Origin: CAXBCP01 sp963974055
GTDB lineage: Bacteria; Pseudomonadota; Alphaproteobacteria; MPNO01; UBA830
Direction of reading: 5' to 3'
DNA: 64,000 bases
NCBI GenBank assembly: GCA_963974055.1
Contig: CAXBCP010000002.1
Location: forward strand, 1 to 64,000
Below the pieces are notes generated by a model that searched no databases, had not been told where the DNA came from, and saw nothing but the letters and a program-made list of their open reading frames with translations. This document shows, piece after piece, positions 11,290 to 19,430 of this stretch (position 1 is the stretch's first letter; every line of letters starts with the position of its first letter). The position numbers and the translations under genes are program-made.

Positions 11290-11781
11290 ATGGAAAAATC
11301 CGCATTGTTGACTGAGACGGTTGTAGCGGCAGGTGCCGTTGGCGATTCCCTGACCATGGGAGCCGCAAGCGCCCACGCGCACATGCATCCGCAACCCGCT
11401 AACGATGTGCGGGATTTTCTAATTCATAAAGACGGCCAGACCTACGCCGGCGCCCATATGCTTGTCGATTTCTGGGGCGGATCGCGACTGAACGACGCCG
11501 CCCTGATGGCCGACGCCCTGCGCGAGGCCGCTGAAGCATCCGACGCGACCGTGCTCCATGTCCATGTCCACGAATTCGGCGGTGGCGGCGGTGTCTCCGG
11601 CGTCGCCGTGCTCGCGGAAAGCCATATCAGCGTCCATACGTGGCCCGAGCTCGACTATGCCGCGTTCGACGTCTTCATGTGCGGCAATTGCCTGCCGCAA
11701 AAGGCGGTCGCCGTGCTGGAACGCTATTTCGCCCCGACACGCGCCGATATCAGCGAACAAAAACGCGGCATCGTGGAATGA
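11290..11781 (+). CDS. speD: S-adenosylmethionine decarboxylase proenzyme
   Basis: The pyruvoyl-dependent enzyme that makes decarboxylated SAM, the aminopropyl donor for spermidine. The autocleavage site is seen as AESHISVHTWPE, where the serine becomes the pyruvoyl group; downstream CGNCLPQKA contains the conserved catalytic cysteine. It is 163 residues, against about 120-130 for most short bacterial SpeD proteins. The excess is a His/Ala-rich N-terminal extension of about 35 residues. AGGAGG precedes the ATG. A small 5-base hairpin (GGTGC/GCACC, 11258-11271) sits just upstream of that site. The stop overlaps speE by ATGA. Confidence 0.92.
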   Translation: MEKSALLTETVVAAGAVGDSLTMGAASAHAHMHPQPANDVRDFLIHKDGQTYAGAHMLVDFWGGSRLNDAALMADALREAAEASDATVLHVHVHEFGGGGGVSGVAVLAESHISVHTWPELDYAAFDVFMCGNCLPQKAVAVLERYFAPTRADISEQKRGIVE

Positions 11782-12629
11782 CGGGCGAAGAGGAGACCTG
11801 GTTCTCCGAAACGCTTCACCCCGGCTTTCAGCAACGTTTCGAGATTTCCAGGATACTGTTCCGGTCCCAGACGGACCTTCAGGACCTGGTGATCTTCGAA
11901 AACCAGCATTTCGGGCGCATTCTGGCGCTCGACGGCGTGATCCAGACGACCGAGCGCGACGAGCCGTGTTATCATGAGATGCTCGCCCATGTCCCGGTCC
12001 TGGCGCATGGCGCGGCGAAGGAAGTCCTGATTATCGGCGGCGGCGACGGCGGGGCGCTGCGCGACGTGCTGAAACACCGGGACGTGAACCGGGCCACGAT
12101 GGTCGAGATCGATCGCAGCGTCGTCGATATGTGCGCCGAATACATGCCGAGCCTGAGCGATGGCGCCTTCGACGACCCGCGCGCCGATATCGTGATTGCC
12201 GACGGCGTGAAATACGTGAAGGAAACCGACCGGCGCTTCGACGTCGTCATCATCGATTCCACAGATCCGATCGGCCCTGCGATCCCCCTGTTCTCGGACG
12301 ACTTCTATGCCGATTGCCGCAACATCCTGACCGAGGACGGAATCGTCGTATGCCAGTCCGGCGTCGGCTTCGTGCAGCCCGACGAGGCCCGCGAGACCTA
12401 TCGCCGCCTCGACCGCCTGTTCGACGATGCAGCCCTCTACCTGACGCAGGTGCCGACCTATGCGTTCGGCTACATGACGCTCGGCTGGGGCGCCAACAGC
12501 GCCCGCGCCCGCGCCACGGATGCAGCGACGATCGCAGAACGGTTCGCAGCGGCAAATATCGAAACGCGGTACTACACGCCCGGCATACACGCCGGATGCT
12601 TCAACCTGCCGGCATATATGGAACTTTAG
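11778..12629 (+). CDS. speE: Spermidine synthase (polyamine aminopropyltransferase)
   Basis: A 283-residue Rossmann-fold aminopropyltransferase that joins putrescine and decarboxylated SAM to give spermidine. Signature motifs are GVIQTTERDE, the nucleotide-binding IIGGGDGGALRDV, and the catalytic aspartate region DSTDPIGPA. The start is the ATG at 11778, overlapping the speD stop by four bases; an upstream in-frame extension is antisense-like and lies inside speD. The gene ends in a 4-base convergent overlap with the cyclase gene. Confidence 0.95.
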   Translation: MTGEEETWFSETLHPGFQQRFEISRILFRSQTDLQDLVIFENQHFGRILALDGVIQTTERDEPCYHEMLAHVPVLAHGAAKEVLIIGGGDGGALRDVLKHRDVNRATMVEIDRSVVDMCAEYMPSLSDGAFDDPRADIVIADGVKYVKETDRRFDVVIIDSTDPIGPAIPLFSDDFYADCRNILTEDGIVVCQSGVGFVQPDEARETYRRLDRLFDDAALYLTQVPTYAFGYMTLGWGANSARARATDAATIAERFAAANIETRYYTPGIHAGCFNLPAYMEL

Positions 12630-14422
12630 GAAGCTGTTCCATCCGGAACAGCGCCCGACAAACGAAGACCGTCCATCCGAAGCTCGAAGTCCCCGGGGTT
12701 TTTGAAAGGCAAAATGCGGCGTCGCCGCTCGAGCGAGAACTGCGGGTCTATTCTAAGCGCCTCGGCCCACGCGGCCCGACTTTCGTCATGTCGTCCCAAA
12801 TGTCCGTAACACGAAGCGAGAAGCGTGAGAGATGTCGGCGAATCCGATCGGCGTTCCAGCCTTTCCATAAGGATCGCGACCGCTTCTTCAAATTTCCCCA
12901 ACGAGATATGTGCTTCTGCGAGGAAATGAAGCACGATATCGGGATACAGGGGATCCAGCTTCATATAAGCGCTTATTGCGTCGATGGCCGCCTCCGGCTG
13001 TCCGGCGAATATCAGCGTATGCGCCTGTACAAGATGCCCTTCAGCCGAATTGGGTTCGAGTTCGATACACCGTGCGGCCTCGTCGGCCGCTTGCTCGAGT
13101 TCGCCACTCCACAGCAAAACTGCCGATAACGCGAAATGGGTCTGGGGATCTTCGCTATCCATTTCGACAGCCCTCTGCGCGAGATCCCGTCCTTGCCGTA
13201 ACGTTGCTTCCGGATCGACCGTCCAGCCATTTACGTAGTCAATCACGTGTGTGAAGGCGATCCGCGCATGTGCGGCCGCGAATTCAGGCGTTATCTCTGT
13301 CGCCCGCGCCAGTAGCCTGCGCCCCTCGATATTTCCGGTACGAGAATGCTGCCATGTCTGCTCCCGACCGCGCATGAACAGATTATAGGCTTCGGCATTG
13401 ACCGCCGCCCTGCGGGCAAGACGGTCTTCGTCGTCACGGGACAACCGAACCTTGAGCGCGGAAACGATATGGCGCGTAACTTCGTCCTGGACCTCGAAAA
13501 TATCGGTCATGTCGCGATCCAGCCGATCCGCCCATACATGGCCGCCGTGATCGGAATCGATCAACTGCGCGGTCACCCTCACCCGGTTGCCGGCCTTGCG
13601 CACGCTGCCTTCCAGGACGTAGCGAACGCCCAGTTCCTGCGCCACGGAAGGAATGGAAACGGCACCGCCCTTATAGACGAAAGAGGAATTCCGCGCGATC
13701 ACATGAAGTTGCGCCAGCTTCGACAGGTCCGTAATGATGTCTTCGCTGATTCCATCCGAAAAATATTCCTGTTCAGGATCGCCGCTCATATTGTTGAAGG
13801 CGAGCACGGCAATAGATGGCTTGTCCCGATGCGTCGGTGTCGCCGGAGCCCGGTCCACGTCGCGACCTTCGGGCTCCGCCACCCCGGCAACGTCCGCACA
13901 AACGCAATAGACCTCGATTGGCCGGGAAATATTTTTCACTGAATGGACGCCCCTGCTTTCCAATCGGTTTGCGATTTTTTCGCGCACCTGGTCCGCCACC
14001 GACCGGGAAATAAAAACCGTTCCGGGATCTGCCATCGCTTCGATACGCGCAGCAACATTGACGCCGTCGCCGTAAATATCATTGTCGTCGACAATGATGT
14101 CTCCGACATTGATCCCGATACGGAACCTTATACGGTCCGCCCGCCCTCTATCGGGATTAACTTCTTCGACACGGCGTTGTATCTCAATCGCGCAGGTTAC
14201 GGCATCGACGGCACTCGCAAATTCGACAAGCGCGCCGTCACCCATCAATTTCACCATACGACCGGAATATTCCGCTATGGCCGGGTCGATCACTTCCCGG
14301 CGCAGGCTCTGCAATTGCGTCAGCGTACCCCGCTCGTCGAGTTCCATCAGCCGGGAATAACCGACAACATCTGCCGCCATTATCGCCGCCAACCTTCGCT
14401 CAACGCGCTCCACTGCCATCAT
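12626..14422 (-). CDS. Class III adenylate/guanylate cyclase with TPR region
   Basis: A 598-residue protein. Residues about 8-175 form a class III nucleotide cyclase domain with both metal aspartates (AADVVGYS near D18, GDG at D62) and the transition-state residues in GDGVNVAARI (N122, R126), so it should be active. Next comes a TolB/FlgO-like segment (about 200-335; SIAVLAFNNMS, FSDGISEDI), and then several TPR repeats to the C-terminus. No transmembrane helix is evident. Such cyclase-TPR proteins are common and multi-copy in alphaproteobacteria; their signals are mostly unknown. Two adjacent ATGs could start it. Confidence 0.88.
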   Translation of the reverse strand: MMAVERVERRLAAIMAADVVGYSRLMELDERGTLTQLQSLRREVIDPAIAEYSGRMVKLMGDGALVEFASAVDAVTCAIEIQRRVEEVNPDRGRADRIRFRIGINVGDIIVDDNDIYGDGVNVAARIEAMADPGTVFISRSVADQVREKIANRLESRGVHSVKNISRPIEVYCVCADVAGVAEPEGRDVDRAPATPTHRDKPSIAVLAFNNMSGDPEQEYFSDGISEDIITDLSKLAQLHVIARNSSFVYKGGAVSIPSVAQELGVRYVLEGSVRKAGNRVRVTAQLIDSDHGGHVWADRLDRDMTDIFEVQDEVTRHIVSALKVRLSRDDEDRLARRAAVNAEAYNLFMRGREQTWQHSRTGNIEGRRLLARATEITPEFAAAHARIAFTHVIDYVNGWTVDPEATLRQGRDLAQRAVEMDSEDPQTHFALSAVLLWSGELEQAADEAARCIELEPNSAEGHLVQAHTLIFAGQPEAAIDAISAYMKLDPLYPDIVLHFLAEAHISLGKFEEAVAILMERLERRSDSPTSLTLLASCYGHLGRHDESRAAWAEALRIDPQFSLERRRRILPFKNPGDFELRMDGLRLSGAVPDGTAS

Positions 14423-14570
14423 TGATCATCCCGACAGGCTCATAAGTGCGATAGTATATCGTGACCGCCGAGAAGGGGAACGGCCCTGAAACCTTCCGAA
14501 CCCATCGGCTTCCAGGCTCAACGCCACCGTAAAACCAGCCTGGATAATCAATCAGGCCGATGAAACACGG

Positions 14571-15080
14571 TCACCGAGACCGGGCGCCGAACACGACCAC
14601 CCAGTAATGGGAATATCGCGGCTTTTTACCGTCGGCGGGCGGCGTCGCATAACCGACCCCTGCCTCCATGTATTCCCGGTTCAGCATGTTGTCGCGGTGA
14701 CCGGGGCTGGTCATCCACGATTCAACCGTGGTTTCGGGCGATGCAAAGCCCGCCGCCAGGTTTTCGGCGATCACCCGCCACGGATACCCGGAACTGGCGA
14801 GGCGGTCCTGCAACCCGCGGCCGTCGGGCGAGCGGTGCTCGACGAAATCGTTGCGCGCCATGTCTTCGGCATGTTTCTGGGCCGCCTCCGAAAGACGCGC
14901 ATTCAGCGTCAGCGGACGCTCCCCGTTCATCGCGCGCTGCAGGTTCACGTGTTTGAGGACGCGCTCGATCGTCCGGTTGAACGAATCGTCGGCGCGGACA
15001 GGTGTTAATATCGTGCAGGCAAGCACGACGGCCACGGAGAAAATGAAGCGGTCAGCCCGCACTCTCGTCCTGTCGGGCAA
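14571..15080 (-). CDS. CAP/SCP-domain secreted protein
   Basis: A 169-residue exported protein: a basic N-terminus and hydrophobic segment ending near VRA (residue 30), then a CAP (cysteine-rich secretory/antigen 5/PR-1) domain. Typical CAP motifs are seen, such as HAEDMARNDFVEHRSPDG, AENLAAG, SWMTSPGHRDNML and a C-terminal YWVVVFG. The bacterial role is unknown; CAP proteins can be proteases, lipid binders or wall-associated proteins. Its start overlaps the 3' end of the upstream AMP-ligase gene by 29 bases. A GTG at 15062 is an alternative start that still keeps the signal peptide. Confidence 0.85.
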   Translation of the reverse strand: MPDRTRVRADRFIFSVAVVLACTILTPVRADDSFNRTIERVLKHVNLQRAMNGERPLTLNARLSEAAQKHAEDMARNDFVEHRSPDGRGLQDRLASSGYPWRVIAENLAAGFASPETTVESWMTSPGHRDNMLNREYMEAGVGYATPPADGKKPRYSHYWVVVFGARSR

Positions 15081-16620
15081 TTTCGACGGCCTGCGCCTCC
15101 AGCGCCCGGCGATCGATCTTGTTGGTCCCGCTCAGCGGTAACGCATCGACAAAAAAGATACGGCGCGGATGGGCATAGACCGGCCCGTTCTTGAGCGCGT
15201 ATTGCTTTACCGCCTCTTCGTCCACCTCGGCGCCCTCGCGCTTCACCACCCAGGCGAAAGGAACATGGGCCTTCAGCGTGTTGGGCGCAGGGACGACGAC
15301 GGCCTGCATGATATCTTCATGGCGTTCCAGCATGGATTCGACGTCGCCCGGATAGATATTCTCGCCGGCGCAGACGAACATGTCGTCCGACCGGTCAACA
15401 AAGAAATACCAGCCGATATCGTCACGCCGCAGGATATCTCCGGTATCCATCCAGCCATCGTCCGCAAGCACCTTCTTCGTGGCGTCAGGCAGGTTGTGAT
15501 AGCCTTTCATGACACCGGGACTTTTGACATGGAGGATGCCCTGGTTTTCGTCCGGGCCGTCGACCAGCTTTATTTCCACCCCGTCGATCGGAAAACCGAC
15601 CGAAGTACGGGGACGTTCCAGCCCGTCCGGGTGGCTCCAGGCGAACAGGATCGGGCCGCCCTCGGTGATGCCGTAATTAAGGTTCAGCCGCGCATGCGGG
15701 AACCGGGCAGCCAGGGTGTCGAGCAGGTTGTCGGATGCGGGCGCAGAGCCCATCGAACAGTTGCGCACCGACGACAGGTCGGTCTCGTCCAGCAGCTTTT
15801 CTTCCTGCAGGATCAACGCATACATCGTCGGCACGCCCGTCAGCATGGTCAGTTTGTAGCGTTCGATCGCCTTGATGTATTCGCGGGCGTCGAAACGCGA
15901 GAATATGACGATCCGCCCGCCTGCCGACAGCGCGGACTTCACCGCGAGCAAGGCGTTCTTGTGGTATAGCGGCGCGGAAATAACCGAACAGTCGTCCTGG
16001 CGGATATCGCGGCTCTCGACGATCTTGCCGATCATCCAGACCTGGCCGTGATGGTCGAGCAGAACGCCCTTCGGCGTGCCGGTCGACCCGGACGTATAGG
16101 GCTGTTCCGCAATATCGTCGCCGCCGGCGAAAAACGACGGGAACGGATCGTCGGTGAAAATCTTGAAGTCCTGATAGGCGTCGCTACTGCCGTGACCGGC
16201 CCCGCCGCCGGCCAGATCGGCGGCGCTGGGGAAGGTCAGGGTCCGCACGCCGTCCGGCACGCGGTCGGCCTGATTCGGATCGGCGAAGACAGCTTTCATG
16301 CCCGCGTCCCGGACAATGTATTCCACCGTCTCATCGGGCAGCTTGACGTTGATCATCACCGGCACGCATCCGGCACGCATCGCACCGAACAGGACTTCGA
16401 GAAACTCGACCCGGTTCAGCGCCAGAATGCCGATGCGGTCGCCCGGCTCCATACCGGCGACAAGCAGTCCGTTTGCAACCGCATCGCAGGCGGCGTTGAA
16501 GTCCCGGTAGGAAAATTCGCGTGGATTTTCCGTATCGTACAGATCGACGACCGCGATGCGGTCGGACCCGGCATGCGCCAGGAAGACGTCGCCGAGGTTC
16601 CCTGATTCCGAGGGGTTCAT
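15052..16620 (-). CDS. Class I AMP-dependent acyl/aryl-CoA ligase
   Basis: A 522-residue adenylate-forming enzyme that activates a carboxylic acid as acyl-AMP and then as the CoA thioester. Motifs are the P-loop-like YTSGSTGTPKGV, the adenine-binding NYGITEGGP, the hinge DTGDILRRDD, and GTNKIDRRAL, which holds the catalytic lysine. The substrate cannot be told from the sequence. It lies 19 bases downstream of a medium-chain dehydrogenase and overlaps the CAP gene, so all three are probably one transcript. Confidence 0.88.
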   Translation of the reverse strand: MNPSESGNLGDVFLAHAGSDRIAVVDLYDTENPREFSYRDFNAACDAVANGLLVAGMEPGDRIGILALNRVEFLEVLFGAMRAGCVPVMINVKLPDETVEYIVRDAGMKAVFADPNQADRVPDGVRTLTFPSAADLAGGGAGHGSSDAYQDFKIFTDDPFPSFFAGGDDIAEQPYTSGSTGTPKGVLLDHHGQVWMIGKIVESRDIRQDDCSVISAPLYHKNALLAVKSALSAGGRIVIFSRFDAREYIKAIERYKLTMLTGVPTMYALILQEEKLLDETDLSSVRNCSMGSAPASDNLLDTLAARFPHARLNLNYGITEGGPILFAWSHPDGLERPRTSVGFPIDGVEIKLVDGPDENQGILHVKSPGVMKGYHNLPDATKKVLADDGWMDTGDILRRDDIGWYFFVDRSDDMFVCAGENIYPGDVESMLERHEDIMQAVVVPAPNTLKAHVPFAWVVKREGAEVDEEAVKQYALKNGPVYAHPRRIFFVDALPLSGTNKIDRRALEAQAVEIARQDESAG

Positions 16621-16639
16621 CCCGTATTCCCCCGCCCCG

Positions 16640-17647
16640 CTATGGGGTAATGACGATCTTGCCGATGACCTCGCGGTCGCGAAGCTGCCGAACGCCTTCG
16701 GCGGTCTGTTCCAGCGGCAGGACCGTATCGATCACGGGCTTCAGCTTTCCTTCCGCGATCAGCTTCATCAGCGTCTCGAGATCTTCGATCGCCCAGGAGT
16801 TGGAACCCAGAATTTTGAGCTCGAACGTCCACACGTAACGCAGGTCTTCGGTCGGGTCGAACCCGGCGGTTGCGCCGCAGGTCAGGATCTTGCCCCCGCG
16901 CTGGGTCGCCTTGAGCGACGGCACCCAGGTATCGCCGCCGGTGAAATTGATGACGACATTCACGCCGCCTTCGTATTTCCGGCGATGCGGTTTGCCGAAC
17001 AGGCCGTAAATCTGCTTCTCGAAATCCGTGTAATCGATCACGTGATCCGCGCCCCAAGCCTTGAGCGCTTCGAGCTTGTCGGGGCTAGAGCCGGCGGCGA
17101 CGACTTCACAGCCCATCATCTTCGCCAGCAACACGCAGCAGGACCCAACACCGCCGGAGGCGCCGAGGATCAGGACTTTTTCGCCGCCTTTCATGCCGCC
17201 ATTGGTGATCATCATGCGATGCGCCGTGCCATACGCTACGGGCAGCGCCGCCGCCTGTTCATACGAGCAGCCGTCGGGGATCGGGATCAGGCGGGTCGCT
17301 TCGACCGCGCACAGCTCCGCCGTGCCGCCGTCGAGCATCTCGCCCATCAGGCCTTTTTCCGGGGTCACCGGGTCCAGCGGATTGACCAGAACCCGGTCGC
17401 CGACGGACCAGCCGTCGACGCCCTTGCCGATTTCGGCAATTTCGCCCGAGATATCGAGGCCGATCACGATCGGCAGCGGCACCTTGATGCCGGGCATGCC
17501 TTTGGTCGTGAAAACATCGTGGTAATTCAGCGACGTCGCCCTTACCCGGATGACAACCTGACCTTCACCGCATTGCGGATCGGCGTAATCTTCGTGATAT
17601 GTGAGATTTTCAATATCACCGTGTTCGTGCAGAACAACTGCGCGCAC
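16640..17647 (-). CDS. Zinc-type medium-chain dehydrogenase/reductase
   Basis: An MDR-superfamily alcohol dehydrogenase/quinone reductase-like protein of about 335 residues. The GroES-like N-terminal domain carries NYHDV and GLDISGEI. The nucleotide-binding Rossmann fold has ILGASGGVGSCCVLLAK. The usual run of four structural-zinc cysteines is not obvious. I place the start at the GTG at 17647, preceded by GGGAG, giving VRAVVLHEHG, rather than the ATG nine codons upstream. It leads the operon with the CoA ligase and CAP genes. The substrate is unknown. Confidence 0.85.
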   Translation of the reverse strand: MRAVVLHEHGDIENLTYHEDYADPQCGEGQVVIRVRATSLNYHDVFTTKGMPGIKVPLPIVIGLDISGEIAEIGKGVDGWSVGDRVLVNPLDPVTPEKGLMGEMLDGGTAELCAVEATRLIPIPDGCSYEQAAALPVAYGTAHRMMITNGGMKGGEKVLILGASGGVGSCCVLLAKMMGCEVVAAGSSPDKLEALKAWGADHVIDYTDFEKQIYGLFGKPHRRKYEGGVNVVINFTGGDTWVPSLKATQRGGKILTCGATAGFDPTEDLRYVWTFELKILGSNSWAIEDLETLMKLIAEGKLKPVIDTVLPLEQTAEGVRQLRDREVIGKIVITP

Positions 17648-17734
17648 TTTCGTTCTCCCTTTGACGCAATGCATTACCCCGCCAGAAACGGGGGAATCCC
17701 GTTAAGGCGGATTAACGCGTTTGACAGGCTGCCG

Positions 17735-18265
17735 TCAAGCTATGGCGGCAGCGGTTTCCTGATAGACCTTGACCACATTGGGTCCGAGTTTGACCGAATT
17801 TCCGCCGTAGACATGGACGGAGACCGCCGGGCGGTCGGTCGGATTATGCATACTGTGAATATCGCCGCCGCCGACCGGCAGATGGGCGACACCGCCCGGC
17901 AGATGTTCAATCGTCGTTACCGGAACGGCATCCCGGCACGAAGGATCGTCCGATGCGGCGCAATACCGGGTTTCCTGGATCACCCCTTCGAAAACGCCGA
18001 AGGTGCACCAGGTCTTGTGATCGTGAATGGGGGAAACGATCCCCGCGGGCCAAACGGCGGCAATGATGGAAAAGTCGTCGTTGGGGCACAGAAAAACGTC
18101 ATGGCGACCGTATCCTTCCGGCGGCAATGTTTTATGCGCTGCCGTAAGCAGGTCGCGATTGCCGAGAATTTCCGGAAGGTATTCCGCAATAAGGGCAGGC
18201 ACGTCCTCTACAGGGTTGTCCGCGACGAGGCGTCCCACTTGTTTGCAAAACTGGTTCAGTTCCAT
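17735..18265 (-). CDS. Cysteine dioxygenase-family thiol dioxygenase
   Basis: A 176-residue cupin of the cysteine dioxygenase type I family. The iron-binding HxH is H81/H83 in PIHDHKTW, with a third histidine near GGGDIHSMH (137 or 140). These non-heme iron enzymes oxidise cysteine, 3-mercaptopropionate or related thiols to sulfinic acids; which substrate is used cannot be told here. It is divergent from an Lrp/AsnC regulator, a common arrangement in which the regulator senses the amino acid. A ChaC glutathione-degrading enzyme nearby could supply cysteine (inference). Confidence 0.8.
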   Translation of the reverse strand: MELNQFCKQVGRLVADNPVEDVPALIAEYLPEILGNRDLLTAAHKTLPPEGYGRHDVFLCPNDDFSIIAAVWPAGIVSPIHDHKTWCTFGVFEGVIQETRYCAASDDPSCRDAVPVTTIEHLPGGVAHLPVGGGDIHSMHNPTDRPAVSVHVYGGNSVKLGPNVVKVYQETAAAIA

Positions 18266-18372
18266 TGTTCCGCGTAACCTTTCCGCTCTTCATTACAGAG
18301 CAAAACTTCTGATAAACAGTTTACGGATCGCGGACGATATGTGTTTTCAAATTTTCCAAGTGATTCGGCTTA

Positions 18373-18391
18373 TTGAGAATGGTATTCTCAA
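18373..18391. promoter_or_regulatory. Perfect palindrome, probable Lrp/AsnC operator
   Basis: Two perfect 8-base arms, TTGAGAAT and ATTCTCAA, separated by GGT. It lies 30-48 bases before the ATG of the Lrp/AsnC gene and about 110 bases from the divergent dioxygenase start, in an AT-richer gap. Lrp/AsnC proteins bind short AT-rich dyads and usually control themselves and a divergent neighbour. The match to this particular regulator is inferred. Confidence 0.55.
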
Positions 18392-18420
18392 AATCAGCAA
18401 AACAACGAGATATTTTAACC

Positions 18421-18879
18421 ATGGATGATATCGACAAGAAAATACTGGATATCCTGCAGACCGATACGACGCTGGCGGTCGCGGAAATCGCGCAGAAAGT
18501 CGGGCTTTCGACAACGCCCTGCTGGCGCCGCATCCAGAAGCTGGAATCCGCGAAAGTTATCCGATCCCGGGTCGCCCTGCTCGATGCCGAAAAACTGAAT
18601 GCCGGCGTCACGGTATTCGTTTCGATAAAGACCGACAAGCACGATGCGGCGTGGTACCAGGCTTTTTCCGCCGCCGTGAACGCTTTCCCCGAAGTGGTGG
18701 AATTCTACCGCATGTCGGGCGATATCGACTATCTGCTGCGCGTCGTTGTTCCCGATATCGGCGCCTATGACCGGTTCTACCAGCGCCTGATCGCAAAGGT
18801 CGAACTTTATGACGTCAGCTCGTCATTCTCGATGGAACAGATCAAGTATACGACGGCGTTGCCGCTGGATTATGCCTGA
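18421..18879 (+). CDS. Lrp/AsnC family transcriptional regulator
   Basis: A 152-residue regulator. The N-terminal winged helix-turn-helix (about 3-60) shows the family pattern DKKILDILQ, then VGLSTTPCWRRIQKLE as the recognition region. The C-terminal RAM/AsnC ligand domain (about 65-145) contains GDIDYLLRVVVPD. These proteins form octameric discs and respond to amino acids. The ATG at 18421 starts exactly at the conserved MDDIDKKIL; a longer reading would run through the operator-like palindrome. It probably regulates the divergent thiol dioxygenase and itself. Confidence 0.92.
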   Translation: MDDIDKKILDILQTDTTLAVAEIAQKVGLSTTPCWRRIQKLESAKVIRSRVALLDAEKLNAGVTVFVSIKTDKHDAAWYQAFSAAVNAFPEVVEFYRMSGDIDYLLRVVVPDIGAYDRFYQRLIAKVELYDVSSSFSMEQIKYTTALPLDYA

Positions 18880-19430
18880 TCCTGACGATCGGGCCCCGCC
18901 ACGTGCCGGGCAAGGTCGAAAACGTGGCTGTCTTCCGCTTCGATGTCCCTGAGCGCTTTCGCCAGTTCCGCAACATATTCGACGTTGTGTCCCGACGGCC
19001 CCGCGCTACCGCGCACCTGCGCGGCGATTTCCACCATCGGTGCATCTCCCAGCCAGTTCGGGTTGCCCGGATTAGCGATGTAAATCAGCCCGTTCGCGGT
19101 ACGTCCACCGGGCGGACCGGGAAAATCCATTACCACCTCGTGCATCGAATAGCCGCCCTTTTCGCGGTAATCCAGATGACTGAGGACCGCCTGCCGGTCC
19201 TCAGCGCCGATGAGATAGGCCCGCCCCCAGCAAACAGCCGCCGGCGCCTCGATCAGGGTCACCACACGGCCCGGCGCACCGGGAACTCCGCGATGGTCGG
19301 TAGATCCCTGCCAGAACCGGCGGGTCCAGCCGGAAATCGTTGCCACCCGGGACTCTCGGAAAGGAAAATCCGGCCGCCAGACCAGCGAGCCATATCCGAA
19401 CACCCAGACATCGGACATCTCAGCGCTCAC
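18870..19430 (-). CDS. ChaC-like gamma-glutamylcyclotransferase
   Basis: A 186-residue ChaC-family enzyme that cleaves glutathione to 5-oxoproline and Cys-Gly. The N-terminal FGYGSLVWRP binding loop and the catalytic glutamate in DYREKGGY are visible. The GTG start overlaps the stop of the upstream VOC gene (GTGA), so translation is probably coupled; an ATG four codons inside is possible. The 3' end overlaps the convergent Lrp/AsnC gene by ten bases. Together with the thiol dioxygenase it suggests a local glutathione/cysteine turnover function. Confidence 0.9.
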   Translation of the reverse strand: MSAEMSDVWVFGYGSLVWRPDFPFRESRVATISGWTRRFWQGSTDHRGVPGAPGRVVTLIEAPAAVCWGRAYLIGAEDRQAVLSHLDYREKGGYSMHEVVMDFPGPPGGRTANGLIYIANPGNPNWLGDAPMVEIAAQVRGSAGPSGHNVEYVAELAKALRDIEAEDSHVFDLARHVAGPDRQDQA

